Assembly: GCA_021396245.1 (NCBI GenBank)
Contig: WNYE01000016.1
Location: 248,001 to 312,000, forward strand
Direction of reading: 5' to 3'
DNA: 64,000 bases
Source of the DNA: Sporothrix humicola
Lineage: Eukaryota; Ascomycota; Sordariomycetes; Ophiostomatales; Ophiostomataceae
Each line of letters starts with the position of its first letter. Positions within the stretch are counted from its first letter, which is position 1. Positions 31,101 to 42,773 of this stretch are shown one piece after another. The translations under genes were made by a program, and so were the position numbers. The notes beneath the pieces were generated by a model. That model saw nothing but the letters and a program-made list of their open reading frames with translations. It did no database searches and was not told the DNA's origin.

Positions 31101-33514
31101 ACAACGCTCTGGCCAAGATCTACATCGACTCCAACAACAACCCCGAGAAGTTCCTCAAGGAGAACGACAACTACGACACTCTGTCTGTCGGCAAGTACTG
31201 TGAGAAGCGCGATCCCAACCTGGCCTACATTGCCTACAGCAAGGGCCAGAACGATCTCGAGCTCGTCAACGTCACCAACGAGAACTCCATGTACCGCGCC
31301 CAGGCCCGCTACCTGCTTGAGCGTGCCGACCGCGAGCTGTGGGGCTTCGTCCTGAGCGAGAACAACATCCACCGCCGCTCTGTCATCGACCAGGTTATCT
31401 CCACGGCCGTTCCCGAGTGCACCGACCCCGCCAAGGTTTCGGAGGCTGTTGCCTGCTTCCTCAAGGCCGATCTGCCGGCCGAGCTTATTGAGCTTCTCGA
31501 GAAGATTGTGCTGGAGCCGTCCCCCTTCAGCGACAACCAGAGCCTGCAAAACCTGCTGCTGTTTACGGCCACCACTGCCGACAAGGCCCGTGTCATGGAC
31601 TACATCCACAAGCTGGATGCTTTTGACCCTCAGGAGATCTCGGCCGCGTGTATCAACGTCGGTCTCTACGAGGAGGCCTTTGAGATCTTCAAGAAGATCA
31701 ACGACAGCGCCAGCGCCGTCAACGTCCTCGTCGAGCACGTTGTTAGCATCGACCGTGCCCAGGCATACGCCGAGGAGGTCGACACCCCCGAGGTCTGGAG
31801 CCGTGTTGCCAAGGCCCAGCTTGACGGTCTTCGTGTTAGCGACTCGATCGACTCGTACATCAAGGCCCAGGACCCCAAGAACTACGAGGAGGTCATTGAG
31901 ACGGCCACTCACGCCGGCAAGAACGAGGAGCTTGTCAAGTACCTGCTGATGTCGCGCAAGACTCTGCGCGAGCCCGCCATTGACACCGCCCTTGCCTTCT
32001 GCTACGCCCGCCTGGACAACCTGCCCGAGCTCGAGGACTTCCTCCGCGGCACCAACGTGGCCAACATTGAGGAGTCTGGTGACAAGGCCTACGCCGAGGG
32101 TCTGTTCGAGGCTGCCAAGATCTTCTTCTCGAGCATCTCTAACTGGGCCAAGCTCGCGACGACGCTGGTGCACCTCGGTGACTACCAGGCTGCCGTCGAG
32201 GCCGCCCGCAAGGCCAACAACATCAAGGTGTGGCGCGAGGTGCACGAGGCGTGCGTGGAGAAGAAGGAGTTCCGTCTTGCTCTCATTTGCGGCCTGAACC
32301 TGATCATCGACGCCGACCAGCTGCAGCAGCTTGTCAAGCAGTACGAGCGCAACGGCTACTTTGACGAGCTCATCAACCTGCTCGAGCAGGGTCTGGGTCT
32401 GGAGCGCGCCCACATGGCCATGTTCACGGAGCTGGGTATTGCTCTGTCGCGGTACACGCCCGACAAGCTGATGGAGCACCTGAAGCTGTTCTGGAGCCGC
32501 ATGAACTTGCCCAAGATGATCCGTGCGTGCGAGGAGGCCAACCTGTGGCCTGAGCTGATTTTCTGCTACTACCACTACGACGAGTTTGACAACGCGGCGC
32601 TGGCGGTGATTGAGCGTCCGGAGAACTCGTGGGAGCACCAGCAGTTCAAGGAGATTGTGGTCAAGGTGGCCAACCTGGAGATCTACTACAAGGCCATCAA
32701 CTTCTACCTTGAGCAGCACCCGTCCCTGATCACGGATCTGCTGCAGGTGCTGACCCCCCGCATCGACGTCAACCGTGTTGTGCGCATGTTCCAGAAGTCG
32801 GACAACCTGCCGTTGATCAAGCCGTTCCTGCTCAACGTGCAGTCGCAGAACAAGCGCGCCGTCAACGACGCGATCAACGACCTGCTGATCGAGGAGGAGG
32901 ACTACAAGACGCTGCGCGACTCTGTGGAGAACTACGACAACTACGACCCTGTGGACCTGGCCTCGCGCCTGGAGAAGCACGACCTGGTCTTCTTCCGCCA
33001 GATTGCCGCTAACATCTACCGCAAGAACAAGCGGTGGGAGAAGTCGATCGCCCTCTCCAAGCAGGACAAGCTGTGGAAGGACGCTGTGGAGACGGCGGCC
33101 ATCTCGAGCAAGAGCGAGGTGGTCGAAGAGCTGCTGCGCTACTTTGTGGACACGGGCAACCGCGAGTGCTACGTGGGCATGCTGTACGCGTGCCACGAGC
33201 TGATCCGCCCCGACGTCGTGCTGGAGCTCTCGTGGCGCCACGGCCTGACGGACTTTACGATGCCGTACCTCATCAACCTGCTGGCGCAGCAGACCAAGGA
33301 ACTGGCTGTGCTCAAGGCGGACAACGAGGAGCGCAAGGCCAAGGAGAAGGAGCAGGAGAAGGTCGAGGACAACACGCCGATCCTGGGCGGCAACCGTCTT
33401 ATGATCACGGCCGGCCCTACTGGCGGCGCTGGCGGCAGCGTTGGCCGGGCCTCGCCGGCTCCTTTCGCGGGCGCTAACGGCTTCGCCCCGCAGCCTACCG
33501 GATTCGGGTTCTAG
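28130..33514 (+). CDS. CHC1: Clathrin heavy chain
   Basis: Three exons: 28130-28216, 28385-28753 and 28910-33514, giving 1686 aa, the usual size. Intron 1 (GTGCGT...CACAG, 168 nt) joins GFNSC to TLESDRYVCVRE. Intron 2 (GTAAGC...CACAG) joins the N-terminal propeller segment to ACQIINYRIDADSKW. Residues 1-~330 form the seven-bladed propeller that binds adaptor clathrin-box peptides. A helical linker and seven CHCR repeats make the distal and proximal legs, with the trimerisation region near the C-terminus. The tail is Gly/Pro/Phe-rich and ends PTGFGF. It coats vesicles at the Golgi, endosomes and plasma membrane. Codon use is highly biased, as for an abundant protein. Confidence 0.98.
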
Positions 33515-35275
33515 AGGCAGACTTCGGCTGGCCCCATGTTCACACCCATAATGACCCTTCCCATGACGACGACCTCATTTGCTTCTACTTCGCCCCTTCC
33601 CACTGCGCCCGCTCCTCCGACTCCTGTTCCGCCTCCTGTTTCCACTTCGATTTCACCTCCAGTTCCTGCGCCTGAGACTGCGCCATATGTGCAATCTGCG
33701 CAGTCTGTGCCATCTCTAGCGGTCCAAAAACCCCTTCCTCCCCAGATCCAGCCATACGGCGTGTGGTGCCATCCTCACGTGTATGCGGCGGCAATGTCTG
33801 CGCTTGTTCAACAGCAGAGACAATTGCAAATCCAAAAACCAGAGCTGAAGCCACAAACATATGAAGGCACTACCACGTGGTGGTGAAGCATTAGTTTGTT
33901 GTTTCTGTTTCTCGACAGGGGCGGATGAAGGTTGGCTGGAGAAAAAAAAGAGACGAAAAGGCAGCATGTATTATCCGGGCAAGGGATGCTTGCTGTCTTT
34001 TCCGATCTCATCGTGTGTTTCTTTTTCCTCTTTTTTTGCGTCTGATTTTATTTTCTATTTGTCGTGTTCTGTTTTCCTTTTTATCTTTTTCTTATTCTCT
34101 GTGACTACTTTACCCAATCTCGGCGTGTGGTGGTGGAAATATCTTTTTCTAAGAACTTGTCTCGATCATCAAAAACAAAAACACGCGGAACCCCCCAAAA
34201 ACTTTTACACCCCATTATCTCTTTTTATTCTCTTGTTTCATTCTTCTTATTTGCGTTTCCATGTACCATAGCTAAGTTCAGAAATTTTAATCATACTTCA
34301 AACAATTTGTGGTTACCCGAGTGTGAATATGTACTCCGTACGGAATAGAATCTGAAGCGATGAAGCTCCGTTGGAGTCGTATCTCATCTTGATGCTGCCG
34401 CAATTGGCTTAGTTATCAGATGCACGTGAAATTACCCCTGCTTCGAATTAGCCTCTAGCGTCTCTCACGGTAGGGCGGGCTCCGCCTAATAACACGCTAC
34501 AGCGCCGACGGTGATAGGCTCTTTGCTCTGCTACTCGACTTGGCGGCAGATGACGAAACGGCAAAAGGCAGGCCGGAAACAGTCCAGACAGTCCAAACAG
34601 TCCCCTGAAGCTCACATCGCCCTCGCGCTACCAGAAAGTGCACCAACAGTGCCACCCACATTCGCGACCGTGTCAGTGTCAGCCAGCGACCATCGTTCTT
34701 TCCTTTGTTTCCATCCCCTCTGCAGGTCCCCAACGCTCCTTCCTCGACCATCCCAATCGGGTGCTGAATAGCTCTCGGAAAGTGCATCGAACAAAAGAGC
34801 TCTCTTTGATAAAAGACAGCTCGCATTTGACAGTTGACAGTTGCCTTCGTACAGTCAACACACAGACGTCCCCTTGCGACACTACACCCAATCCGCCCGC
34901 AGGCACCAGACAAGAGGCTGGCCTCTTTTTCGTCCGTCACCCTTCTCGAACAACTGCTTTCGTCAATCATTTTCAATTCCTGTTCTCCCTTGCCTGTGTT
35001 TTTGTCTCGTTCTAGAAGTCCAGCCTTTGAGCCTTCTCTCTGCAGCCTAGATTGATTGTCTGTACGACGTAATACCCCCTCCGCACAGAGAACAGACCCA
35101 GACATCGCCGACAAGCGAACCCAAGCCATGTCTTGTCAGTCACGGTGACACACAACGTTGACCAGTTTTGATACCCTCGTTTGATTCGACTCCCGACTCC
35201 CGACTCCTCGACATTCTATACTTTCCCTCGTCCTCTCAACATCCTCCCTCCTCCCTCACATACCTCACACAGACC
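33515..35275. other. Intergenic between clathrin and DPP genes
   Basis: Directly after the clathrin stop, 33536-33886 is open on both strands: a Pro/Ser/Thr-rich 116-codon frame on + and a 91-codon frame with a hydrophobic start on -. Both are more likely low-complexity 3' UTR than genes. A TACTCCGTACGGA motif lies near 34332, and a short GCGG-GCT-CCGC hairpin near 34473-34490. The region before 35276 is the DPP promoter. Confidence 0.55.
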
Positions 35276-38200
35276 ATGGCTCGACCTCTCTCCCCTCCGC
35301 CGCCGGCCGATGCCTCGTCCTCGACGCCGCCGTTCTTTGCCGACGACGACGACGACTCCAACGACAACTACGATCAAAGAAGACGCATGTCGCACGAGTC
35401 CCTGTCGTCCGTATCCACAACCAGCCTGATCCTGGAACGCATCAGCGACCGCGCCGACATGGAGTCGTCGGCCAAGTCGGCATCGGCCTCCTCAGGCAAA
35501 GGTAGTCCCCGTCGTGGAGTCGACAATGGCGACCTCGGCAGCGTCCGTCGTGACCGGCTGTCCGACTTTGACGACGACGACCCGCTCAAGGACGAGAACA
35601 GTGCCGACTACGATCTCGAGACGGGGCCCTTCTTGGGGAATGGGTCAAGCGGCAATACTCGTGCCGATGCCAACCTCGACCGCAACATGGATGACGACCC
35701 CTCGTACTCCAAGCCCGGCAAGTACACAAAGATGGACCCCAAGTTACGGCGCTGGGTGTTAATCTTCACGGGAGTCATGGCGCTCGCGTGGATCGGCGGT
35801 CTCGTCATCTACGTCACACACCGCTCGTACCTGCACGGCTCCAACTACGAGCACGACCCGCTGGCCACGGCGTCGCACGGAAACTTGCGCAAAATCACGC
35901 GCCAGCACGTCTCCGAGGGCTTCTTCACGCCCAAACGCGCGAGCATCCAGTGGGTGGGCGGGCCCAACGGCGAAGACGGCCTGTTGCTCGAGACCAGCCG
36001 CAATGTGCCCGGCAAGGTGTTTCTAGCCGCCGAGGACGTGCGCAGTCTGGCGGCCGGCACCGACACGAGCAGCATCACGGCCAGCCGCACCTTGGTCAAG
36101 GACTCGGCGTTCACGTACGGCTCGACGCGCTATGTCATTGCCTCGACGTCGCCCAGCGCCAACATGGCCAAGGTCCTGCTGGGCGTCAACACAAAGTCCA
36201 ACTGGCGGCACTCCAAGACGGCGTCCTATTTCATCCTAGACGTGGCCTCGCAGTCGGTCGAGCCGCTTGTCCCTGGTGAGCCCGACGCACGCATCCAGCT
36301 GGCACAGTGGAGCCCCGCGAGCGATGCCGTCTCGTTTACCCGCGACAACAATCTGTATCTGCGACCCGTCCCCGCCGACGCCAGCCAGCTCGCCGCCAGT
36401 CCTGTCAAGCAGATCACCTCCGACGGCGGCGCCGAGCTGTTCTACGGCGTGCCCGACTGGGTCTACGAAGAAGAGGTTTTCGGCGGTGCCAGCGCCACCT
36501 GGTGGTCGCCCGACGGCCACTACTTAGCGTTCCTGCGAACAAACGAGACGGGAGTGCCCGAGTACCCCGTCCAGTACTTTATCGAGCGGCCTAGCCTGAC
36601 GGACCCCCTGCCCGGCGAGGAAAACTACCCCGAGGTCCGCCAGATCAAGTACCCCAAGGCCGGCGCGCACAACCCTGTGGTCGACCTGCAATTCTACGAC
36701 GTCACCAAGGGCGATGTCTTCACGGTGCCTGTCTCGGGCGACTTTGCCGACGACGACCGCCTCATCACAACCGTGCTGTGGGCCGGCAACCAAAAGGTTC
36801 TGATTAAAGAGACCAACCGCATCAGCAACGTCATGCGCGTTGTCGTCGTCGATGTTGGCGCCCGCAGCGGCCAGGCCGTCCGCACCGTCGACGTTGGCAA
36901 GATTGACGGCGGCTGGTTCGAGATCTCGACCACCACAAAGTATGTCCCCGCGGACCCCGCGCGCAACCGCCCCGACGACGGCTACATTGACACCATCGTC
37001 TACAACAACGGCGACCACCTGGCCTACTTTACGCCGCCCGAGAACCCGGACCCGATCATGCTCACCCAGGGCCCTGACTGGGAAGTTGTGGACGCGCCAT
37101 CTGGTGTCGATCTCGTGCACAACCTTGTCTATTTCGTCGCCACCATCCAGGGCGCCACACAGCGCCACGTCTACAGCGTCAACCTGCACGACGGCAGCGG
37201 TCTTACTGCTCTGACGAACACCACTACGGAAGGGTTCTACACGGCATCCTTCTCCACGGGCGCGGGCTACCTGCTGCTCGAGAGCAAGGGTCCGGGCATC
37301 CCCTGGCAGAAAGTCATTACCACGCCTGCCGTCGCCGCCGACGAGTCCAAGACGTTCCAGCACACGCTGGAGGACAATGCCGAGCTCGCCGACCGCGCCC
37401 GTAAGCACGCTTTGCCACTCAAGGTCTACGGCACGATCGAAGTCCCCGGCTACAAGCCCGGCGACCCGCCCGTCAAGCTCAACTACGTCGAGCGCCGCCC
37501 GCCGCACTTTAATCCCAACAAGAAGTACCCCGTCCTCTTCCACCAGTACAGCGGGCCCGGCTCGCAGGAGGTCAAGCACGAGTTCCGCGTCGACTTCCAG
37601 AGCTATGTGGCCGCCAGCCTGGGGTACATTGTTGTGACGGTCGACCCCCGCGGCACGGGCTACATGGGGCGCAACCACCGCGTTCTGGTCCGCGGCCAGC
37701 TCGGCGTCGTCGAGTCCCACGACCACATTGCCGCCGCCCGCCACTGGGGCTCTTTGGGTTATATCGACGCCAAGCGCATCGCCCTCTGGGGCTGGTCCTA
37801 CGGCGGCTTCACGACCTTGAAGACGCTCGAGCAAGACGCCGGTCAAACGTTTTCGTACGGCATGGCCGTCGCCCCCGTGACCGACTGGCGGTACTACGAC
37901 TCCATCTACACGGAGCGCTACATGGACACCCCCCAGCGCAATTCTGTGGGGTACGACGCCAGCACGGTCCAAAACGCCACCGCGCTCGCCCAAAACACCA
38001 GGTTCCTCATCATGCACGGCGTCGCCGACGACAATGTCCACTTCCAGAACTCGCTGGCCCTGCTGGACCGCCTGGATCTCGCGGGCATCAGCAACTACGA
38101 CGTTCACGTCTTTCCGGACAGCGACCACAGCATCTACTTCCACAACGGCAACACGATCGTATACGATAGTAGGTCCCCTCCAATTCCCTCTTTTCCCTGC

Positions 38201-38322
38201 ACGCATGCTAACGAACAGAACTCGAAAACTGGCTGATCAACGCCTTCAATGGCGAGTGGCTCAAGGTCAACGATGCCGTGCCCATTGAAAACACCTTCAG
38301 GGAGAAGGAGAAAGAGAAATGA
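35276..38322 (+). CDS. dapB: Dipeptidyl aminopeptidase, S9B family (DPP4/Dap2-like)
   Basis: Two exons, 35276-38168 and 38219-38322, giving 998 aa. The 50-nt intron (GTAGGT...GCTAAC...CAG) restores the family C-terminus KLENWLINAFNGEWLK. The ATG at 35276 is the first ATG, and the open stretch before it starts with TTG. Type II membrane topology: a ~159-residue acidic/Ser-rich cytosolic tail, one helix at residues ~160-182, then the lumenal propeller and hydrolase. Visible are the DPP glutamate motif DWVYEEEV, nucleophile GWSYGGF (Ser ~841), ADDNVHF (Asp ~919) and SDHSI (His ~951). It removes X-Pro or X-Ala dipeptides. It could be vacuolar (Dap2/DapB) or Golgi (Ste13/DapA), and the long tail does not settle this. 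If Golgi, it could trim the pheromone encoded at 23629. Confidence 0.93.
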
Positions 38323-38483
38323 GGTCGTCAAATGAGTCAAGGGTCGTATATATAAAGCAGGCGTATGGCATGGCATGGCGTTATTTGTATTTTTGGTATT
38401 ATTTGCTCTTTCTTGTGTTGTTGCCCTATATATGTGCCAGTTTTGTTAGCTTCCGTTTGGCTCTTAGAAATACTATGATCTAT

Positions 38484-38516
<33 letters not shown>

Positions 38517-38834
38517 TCTGACAGTCCAATTGGTGCCAATAGCAACTTACACTTGTGTTTAGTTTCTATAAGTATTTTCATATTTTCTAATCATTCATGA
38601 GACTTATTTTTTTAAAAGAAAAATTATTAAAATTAAACATTGCGTAGATTTAAAGTTTTTTTTAAAAAAAAAAAAAAAAAAATTAAGGGAAAATATTGTA
38701 ATATAAGACATGCAGAAATTACAATTTGTCTATATTCATTATTACGATATTAAAAACGAGCAAAAATAACCAACAACAGCCAAAATCAAACTGGTATCAT
38801 GATATCCAAAGCATTATCGTCCAACACACTCCAT
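38323..38834. other. Convergent 3' region with homopolymer tracts
   Basis: AT-rich spacer between the DPP gene (+) and the YbjQ gene (-). It contains 31 consecutive T at 38485-38515 and 19 consecutive A at 38664-38682. No coding signal. Confidence 0.7.
38485..38515 (+). repeat. Poly-T tract, 31 nt
   Basis: Uninterrupted T run, the longest homopolymer in the window. Its exact length in the assembly may be unreliable. Confidence 0.9.
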
Positions 38835-39331
38835 CTACATCTGGTTCATCAGCTGTTGGCGGATCAGCTGCGGGTACTCGGGCAGCTGCTCGTCAATCTT
38901 CTCGACGATACAGGCCGTGCCATACGCGCAGACCTGGGCAAAGCCGCCCATGTCGCCGGCATCGAAACGCAGAGCAATCACGGCGTTGCCGCCGCGGCTC
39001 TGGCACTCGTTGACCACGCGCGTAATCGCATCATTGCGGGCCGAGTAGAGCTACAAAGGTTAGTGGTTGACAATAACGGGGGAGAGAGTTTGTTGCGAAT
39101 ACGTACGAGATGGGTAAACCACCGCAGTTCACCACCGGCCATGGACTTGAGGACCATGCCGAGACCGGCGGCCCAGTTACGCGAGCGGACAGTCAGACCG
39201 TAGACGGCGCCGAGGACGCGGACGACGCGGTAGCCGGGGATGTCGATCATGGTAGTGGTGATGACGCCGTTGGTCTCCGTGAAGCAGTGGAGGTCGCTGA
39301 GCTCCGGGGGCATCTCCGAGTTGCGAGGCAT
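38835..39331 (-). CDS. YbjQ/UPF0145 (DUF74) family protein
   Basis: Two exons, 39331-39107 and 39050-38835, giving 146 aa. The 56-nt intron starts GTACGT, has branch site CACTAAC and ends TTTGTAG. The splice joins FTHL to LYSARNDA in the usual YbjQ helix. Family features: TTTMIDIPGYRVVRVLGAVYG at the N-terminus (strand leading to a conserved Gly-x-V-x-G), RNWAAGLGMVLKSMAGGEL in the middle, and GGNAVIALRFDAGDM near the C-terminus. YbjQ proteins form small ring-like pentamers annotated as putative heavy-metal-binding, with unknown physiological role. Eukaryotic copies are found in many fungi. The ATG at 39331 is the only good in-frame ATG before the conserved region. Confidence 0.9.
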
Positions 39332-41265
39332 GTTGAAGGTGGGGGGAAGACAAGGAGTCTTCGAAGTGCTGGTATGTAGCTTGCCCGAATTGGCAGTTGC
39401 GTTTCTGTGACGACTGGAAAGTGGAAGAAGACTCAAAAGGGAAGAGCGAGTTGAGGATGATGAAAAGGAAAGAACGAAAGAAATTGTCTACGAACAGGAG
39501 AAATGCGACTCTTTTATATCTACGTTGGTCGGCCCTCGAGAAGCTCAAAGTGCGCCCAATTCCTCCATTGAGGTCATGGAGGTCATGACGATCATGGTAT
39601 CGAACAAGCTGTACAGATTGGTCCCAAGACCCGCGCCAAGGCCAAGTCGCCGGCTTTGCATTGGAGCCTGTATTTTTTGTCACTTTTGGCTCTCTTGTCT
39701 CTTGCCATCTACATCTTAGGGTTGTAGTTCCTTCCCTTTCCCGTCGCGACAACTTTGTTGGTTCTTTCCTTGTCCAGTAGTTGTGCAACACAGAAGCACA
39801 CAGCAGACGGTAATTAGTCGATTTGGTGTTGTACCTGACCTGGACGGGGCCATTCTTGGGTATCCACTTTGTTCGATACGAAAAACGAGCCGTTTCGCCT
39901 CCAGCGGTTCTGCACACAACCATGCCCCGAAAGTCGCTAAAATCGACAAACCCGCAGGTGACAAGCGCTAGCCAAGTGCGCTAAAATCCCCGCAAAGTCA
40001 CTGGCGAGCAATTCCCCTTTGGATTGGCAGCTGCCTGAAAAGCAAAGAAGGCTGAGGCATCAGTTGTCAATCTCAATCGCATTGTTCGCGATCGGACATC
40101 GCCTTGTGGCATTCACTTTCCTGGGACAGACATCTCCGGGATGCACAAAGACGCATGATCCCGTCTTCTTTTCTTCTGGCGCGCTTCTGGTCGTTCTTGG
40201 TCGCTCTTTCCCGATCAGATCGTGGGTGTCGTGCCTGCCTCAAAAAGGGACGGCGCGCTGTGTTCCTTCTGGCTTTTCTAGGCAGCCACATTCTCAAAGA
40301 CAAGGTATCGGCGAGCCCTTTTGCTTTTGTCCTCATTTCTCCTTTGTGATGTTCCGCTTTCCGTCTTCTCTTCGTCTGGACTTTCTTACTTTTGTTTCTT
40401 TCTCATCTGACGTCATGTTACCTATTGTCTCAAGCTGGTGAAATTGAGGCTTTTGTTTTGTTCCTTTTGCACATCGGCCTTTCCCTTCAAGTTATGCCAG
40501 AGAGTAATGGTCATATGACAGGCCGTCGAAAAGTGCCATGCCACGGCGCTGCCGCAAGGCTTCCTCATTTCTGACTCCAGCTGCTCTATTGGGATATTCC
40601 TCCATTGATCGCCAGAAGAGGCATCACGCCGCGCCGCTACTGCAAGACAAAAGCGACGTCGGACAGAAGAAGGATTCGAGGAAGAACGACGGCAAGTGTT
40701 GTTGTCAAGCGCGAAAAAAAAAGACGAAGGACGGACTAAAGACACACAAGAACTCGACGAAGAAAATCATCACGAAATTGTGTTCTCAAGAATACCTACC
40801 ACCCAGACCCAATGAACCGCAATCTGGAAGACGTTTCCGCTGCTGTTTATTTGCCGGATGACGGAAGATGTCGAAATGCGGTCCAGCAAGCGAGAGAACG
40901 AGGGAACAAAACGAACTTCGGGACGCTCATATAACAGCATATGGGCTTATAAGAGGGCTGGCAAAAGACGGGAAGAGCCTGGCCTTTTCTGGACCATCTC
41001 TGGCCGCCTCTTCCCTCTTCCCTCTTCTATTTGCAATATTTCGCTCTTTACGCTTCCATGGGCCGCAAGGTGGACTCGGTCAATTCAGCCGTGAAGACGA
41101 CGTCCCGACATAGGAGACTCCAGCTCTGCGGGAGAAGAAAACCCAAATTGAGTGCAATTTATGGGAGAAGACACAAACAATCAGAACTGGGGAATGCAAG
41201 GAAAAGCGAGAACACAGAGAAAAAAGACGGGGAAGACACGATGACTCCAAGACAGTTCTTGGCCC
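39332..41265. other. Divergent intergenic region
   Basis: Promoters of the YbjQ gene (-) and the GH131 gene (+). Open frames at 39177-39923 (-) and 40019-40441 (+) are shadows or chance. No coding or RNA signal recognised. Confidence 0.6.
39511..39518 (-). promoter_or_regulatory. TATA box of YbjQ gene
   Basis: TATAAAAG on the minus strand, about 180 bp upstream of the ATG at 39331. Assigned by consensus and position. Confidence 0.45.
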
Positions 41266-41353
41266 TTTAAAAGGCAACGAGTGTTGCCATTCCATCTAAA
41301 AGAACATTGACAGGAACAGGATCCAGAATCGACACCGACTCCAAGACAATTCT
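41243..41353 (+). repeat. 17-bp direct repeat flanking GH131 promoter
   Basis: GACTCCAAGACAGTTCT at 41243-41259 recurs with one mismatch at 41337-41353, just before the GH131 ATG. The two copies bracket the presumed TATA element (TTTAAAAGG, 41266-41274). Either a short duplication or paired regulatory sites. Confidence 0.6.
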
Positions 41354-41370
41354 ATCTCCTAAATCCCACG

Positions 41371-42328
41371 ATGAAGGCCTTCTCTTCGCTTCTGTTTGCC
41401 GGCGCTGCCGTCGCTGTGCCCACGAGCCTGACCGCCGAGGCCGACGCGCCTGCTGCCGCCACTGTCAAGTGCCCCATTGTCTTTGACGGCCGTATCCCCT
41501 CGACTCTGGCCCTCACCGACTTTGACTCCTACAGCAATGGCTCTCCCTTTGGCGCCGAGTACGTCAAGGGCAACGACCTCAAGTGGAGCGAGATCCTGCT
41601 GCTGCCCACCGTGCCCACGAGCCGCTTCGACGCCGCCGTCAAGGACGCCTCGGCCTCGCCCTTCAAGGCCCTCGAGGTCACCCTGAGCGACAAGTCCATC
41701 TTCCAGAAGCAAAACGGCTTCCGCCGCGCTGGTCTCCAGTTCAACGGCGACTCCAACACCGCCAGCCCCGGCTGGACGGGCATCAAGACGCTGCACTTTA
41801 GCGTCAAGCAGGACGCCCAGCGCCCGCTCAACCTGAGCCACGAGTACCTCAACGTGTGGCACGAGGCCAGCGACTACTCGGCCGACCAGATCATGTTCCA
41901 GGTCGGCACCATGATCGACCAGGCCGGCCTGCCCAAGAACAACTTCAAGGTCCTCAGCCGCGCCAACAAGCTGCTGTGGTCGACGCCCATGGAGGCGTCC
42001 GACTGGCAGAACTTTGCCTTTACCCTGGACTTTAACAAGAAGTGAGCGCCGGTCCTGTCAACTCCATTTGTTTTTTGTTCTCCCGCTGACCATTTGCAGC
42101 ACTGTCCAAGTTTACTACTCCAAGGGCACTGACCCGTTGACGTCTGTCCTCACAGCCACGGCTGACGACCTCTCGGGCGCCGGCCAGTACCAGATTGGCA
42201 TCCTCAAGAAGCCCACCGGCACCAGCGACGTTGTCAACAGCGGTTTCCAGGAGTCTGGTCTGAATGAGGGCCAGATCTATGGCGGCATCTTCATCGAGGA
42301 CAGCGCCAACGGCTGTATTTCGCTGTAA
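41371..42328 (+). CDS. GH131 beta-glucanase (secreted)
   Basis: Two exons, 41371-42041 and 42100-42328, giving 299 aa. The intron (GTGAGC...CTGAC...GCAG, 58 nt) joins DFNK to NTVQVYYS. Residues 1-~16 form a signal peptide (MKAFSSLLFAGAAVAVP), followed by a short Ala-rich propeptide. The GH131 catalytic fold is recognisable from CPIVFDGRIPSTLALTDFDS, YVKGNDLKWSEILLLP, SRFD, NVWHEASDY and the highly conserved end YGGIFIEDSANGCISL. Family members act on beta-1,3/1,6 and beta-1,4 glucans in plant or fungal cell walls. No CBM1 domain is attached. Found in ascomycetes, basidiomycetes and oomycetes, and often induced on plant material. Confidence 0.93.
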
Positions 42329-42773
42329 GGCGGGAAATGACTAAGAAACAACGCCAACTTGTTAATAGTCAGGTACACGTCAGAACTGTACCTTAACGGT
42401 CGGTGCTGTAGTGGCATTAGTTGAGGGGGTGCAAAATGGGAGTCAGGAATTTGATATAAATCAAGAGGAAAATGAAGTCAGAACAACAAATTAGAAACAA
42501 AATGTCAAGACATTGTTTACTGTTCACCTTTACTCCATTGCTGTCCCCATTGCCCTAACGAACCCACTTATGTAATCCCACGCGTCTCCATATAGCCTAC
42601 TCGTTATGGGCCATGAGCGAATTTTCAAGCGCATCGTGAAATTTTCGTGATGGGGCCGCGTTCGCGCCTTTGATCCACTCAAGAGCTTCATCCATTTGCC
42701 CATGTCTGCCACTGTTTCCCCTGCTCTTGTACCCGACTACACGGCGGCTGGCCTTCAACAATGAAGCTCAAAA
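42329..42773. other. Intergenic, GH131 3' flank
   Basis: No gene recognised. A 60-codon minus-strand frame has no protein features. Confidence 0.6.

Noticed and set aside
29693..33241. 1182-codon minus-strand frame
   Set aside because: Antisense shadow of the clathrin heavy chain, produced by its biased GC-rich codons.
33536..33886. Pro/Ser/Thr-rich 116-codon frame after clathrin, and a 91-codon antisense frame with a signal-like start
   Set aside because: Adjacent to the clathrin stop and low in complexity, so more likely 3' UTR. No support for either strand.
34497..35129. 210-codon minus-strand frame
   Set aside because: Lies in the promoter of the dipeptidyl aminopeptidase gene. No recognisable domain or plausible splice structure.
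36524..38206. 560-codon minus-strand frame
   Set aside because: Antisense shadow of the dipeptidyl aminopeptidase gene.
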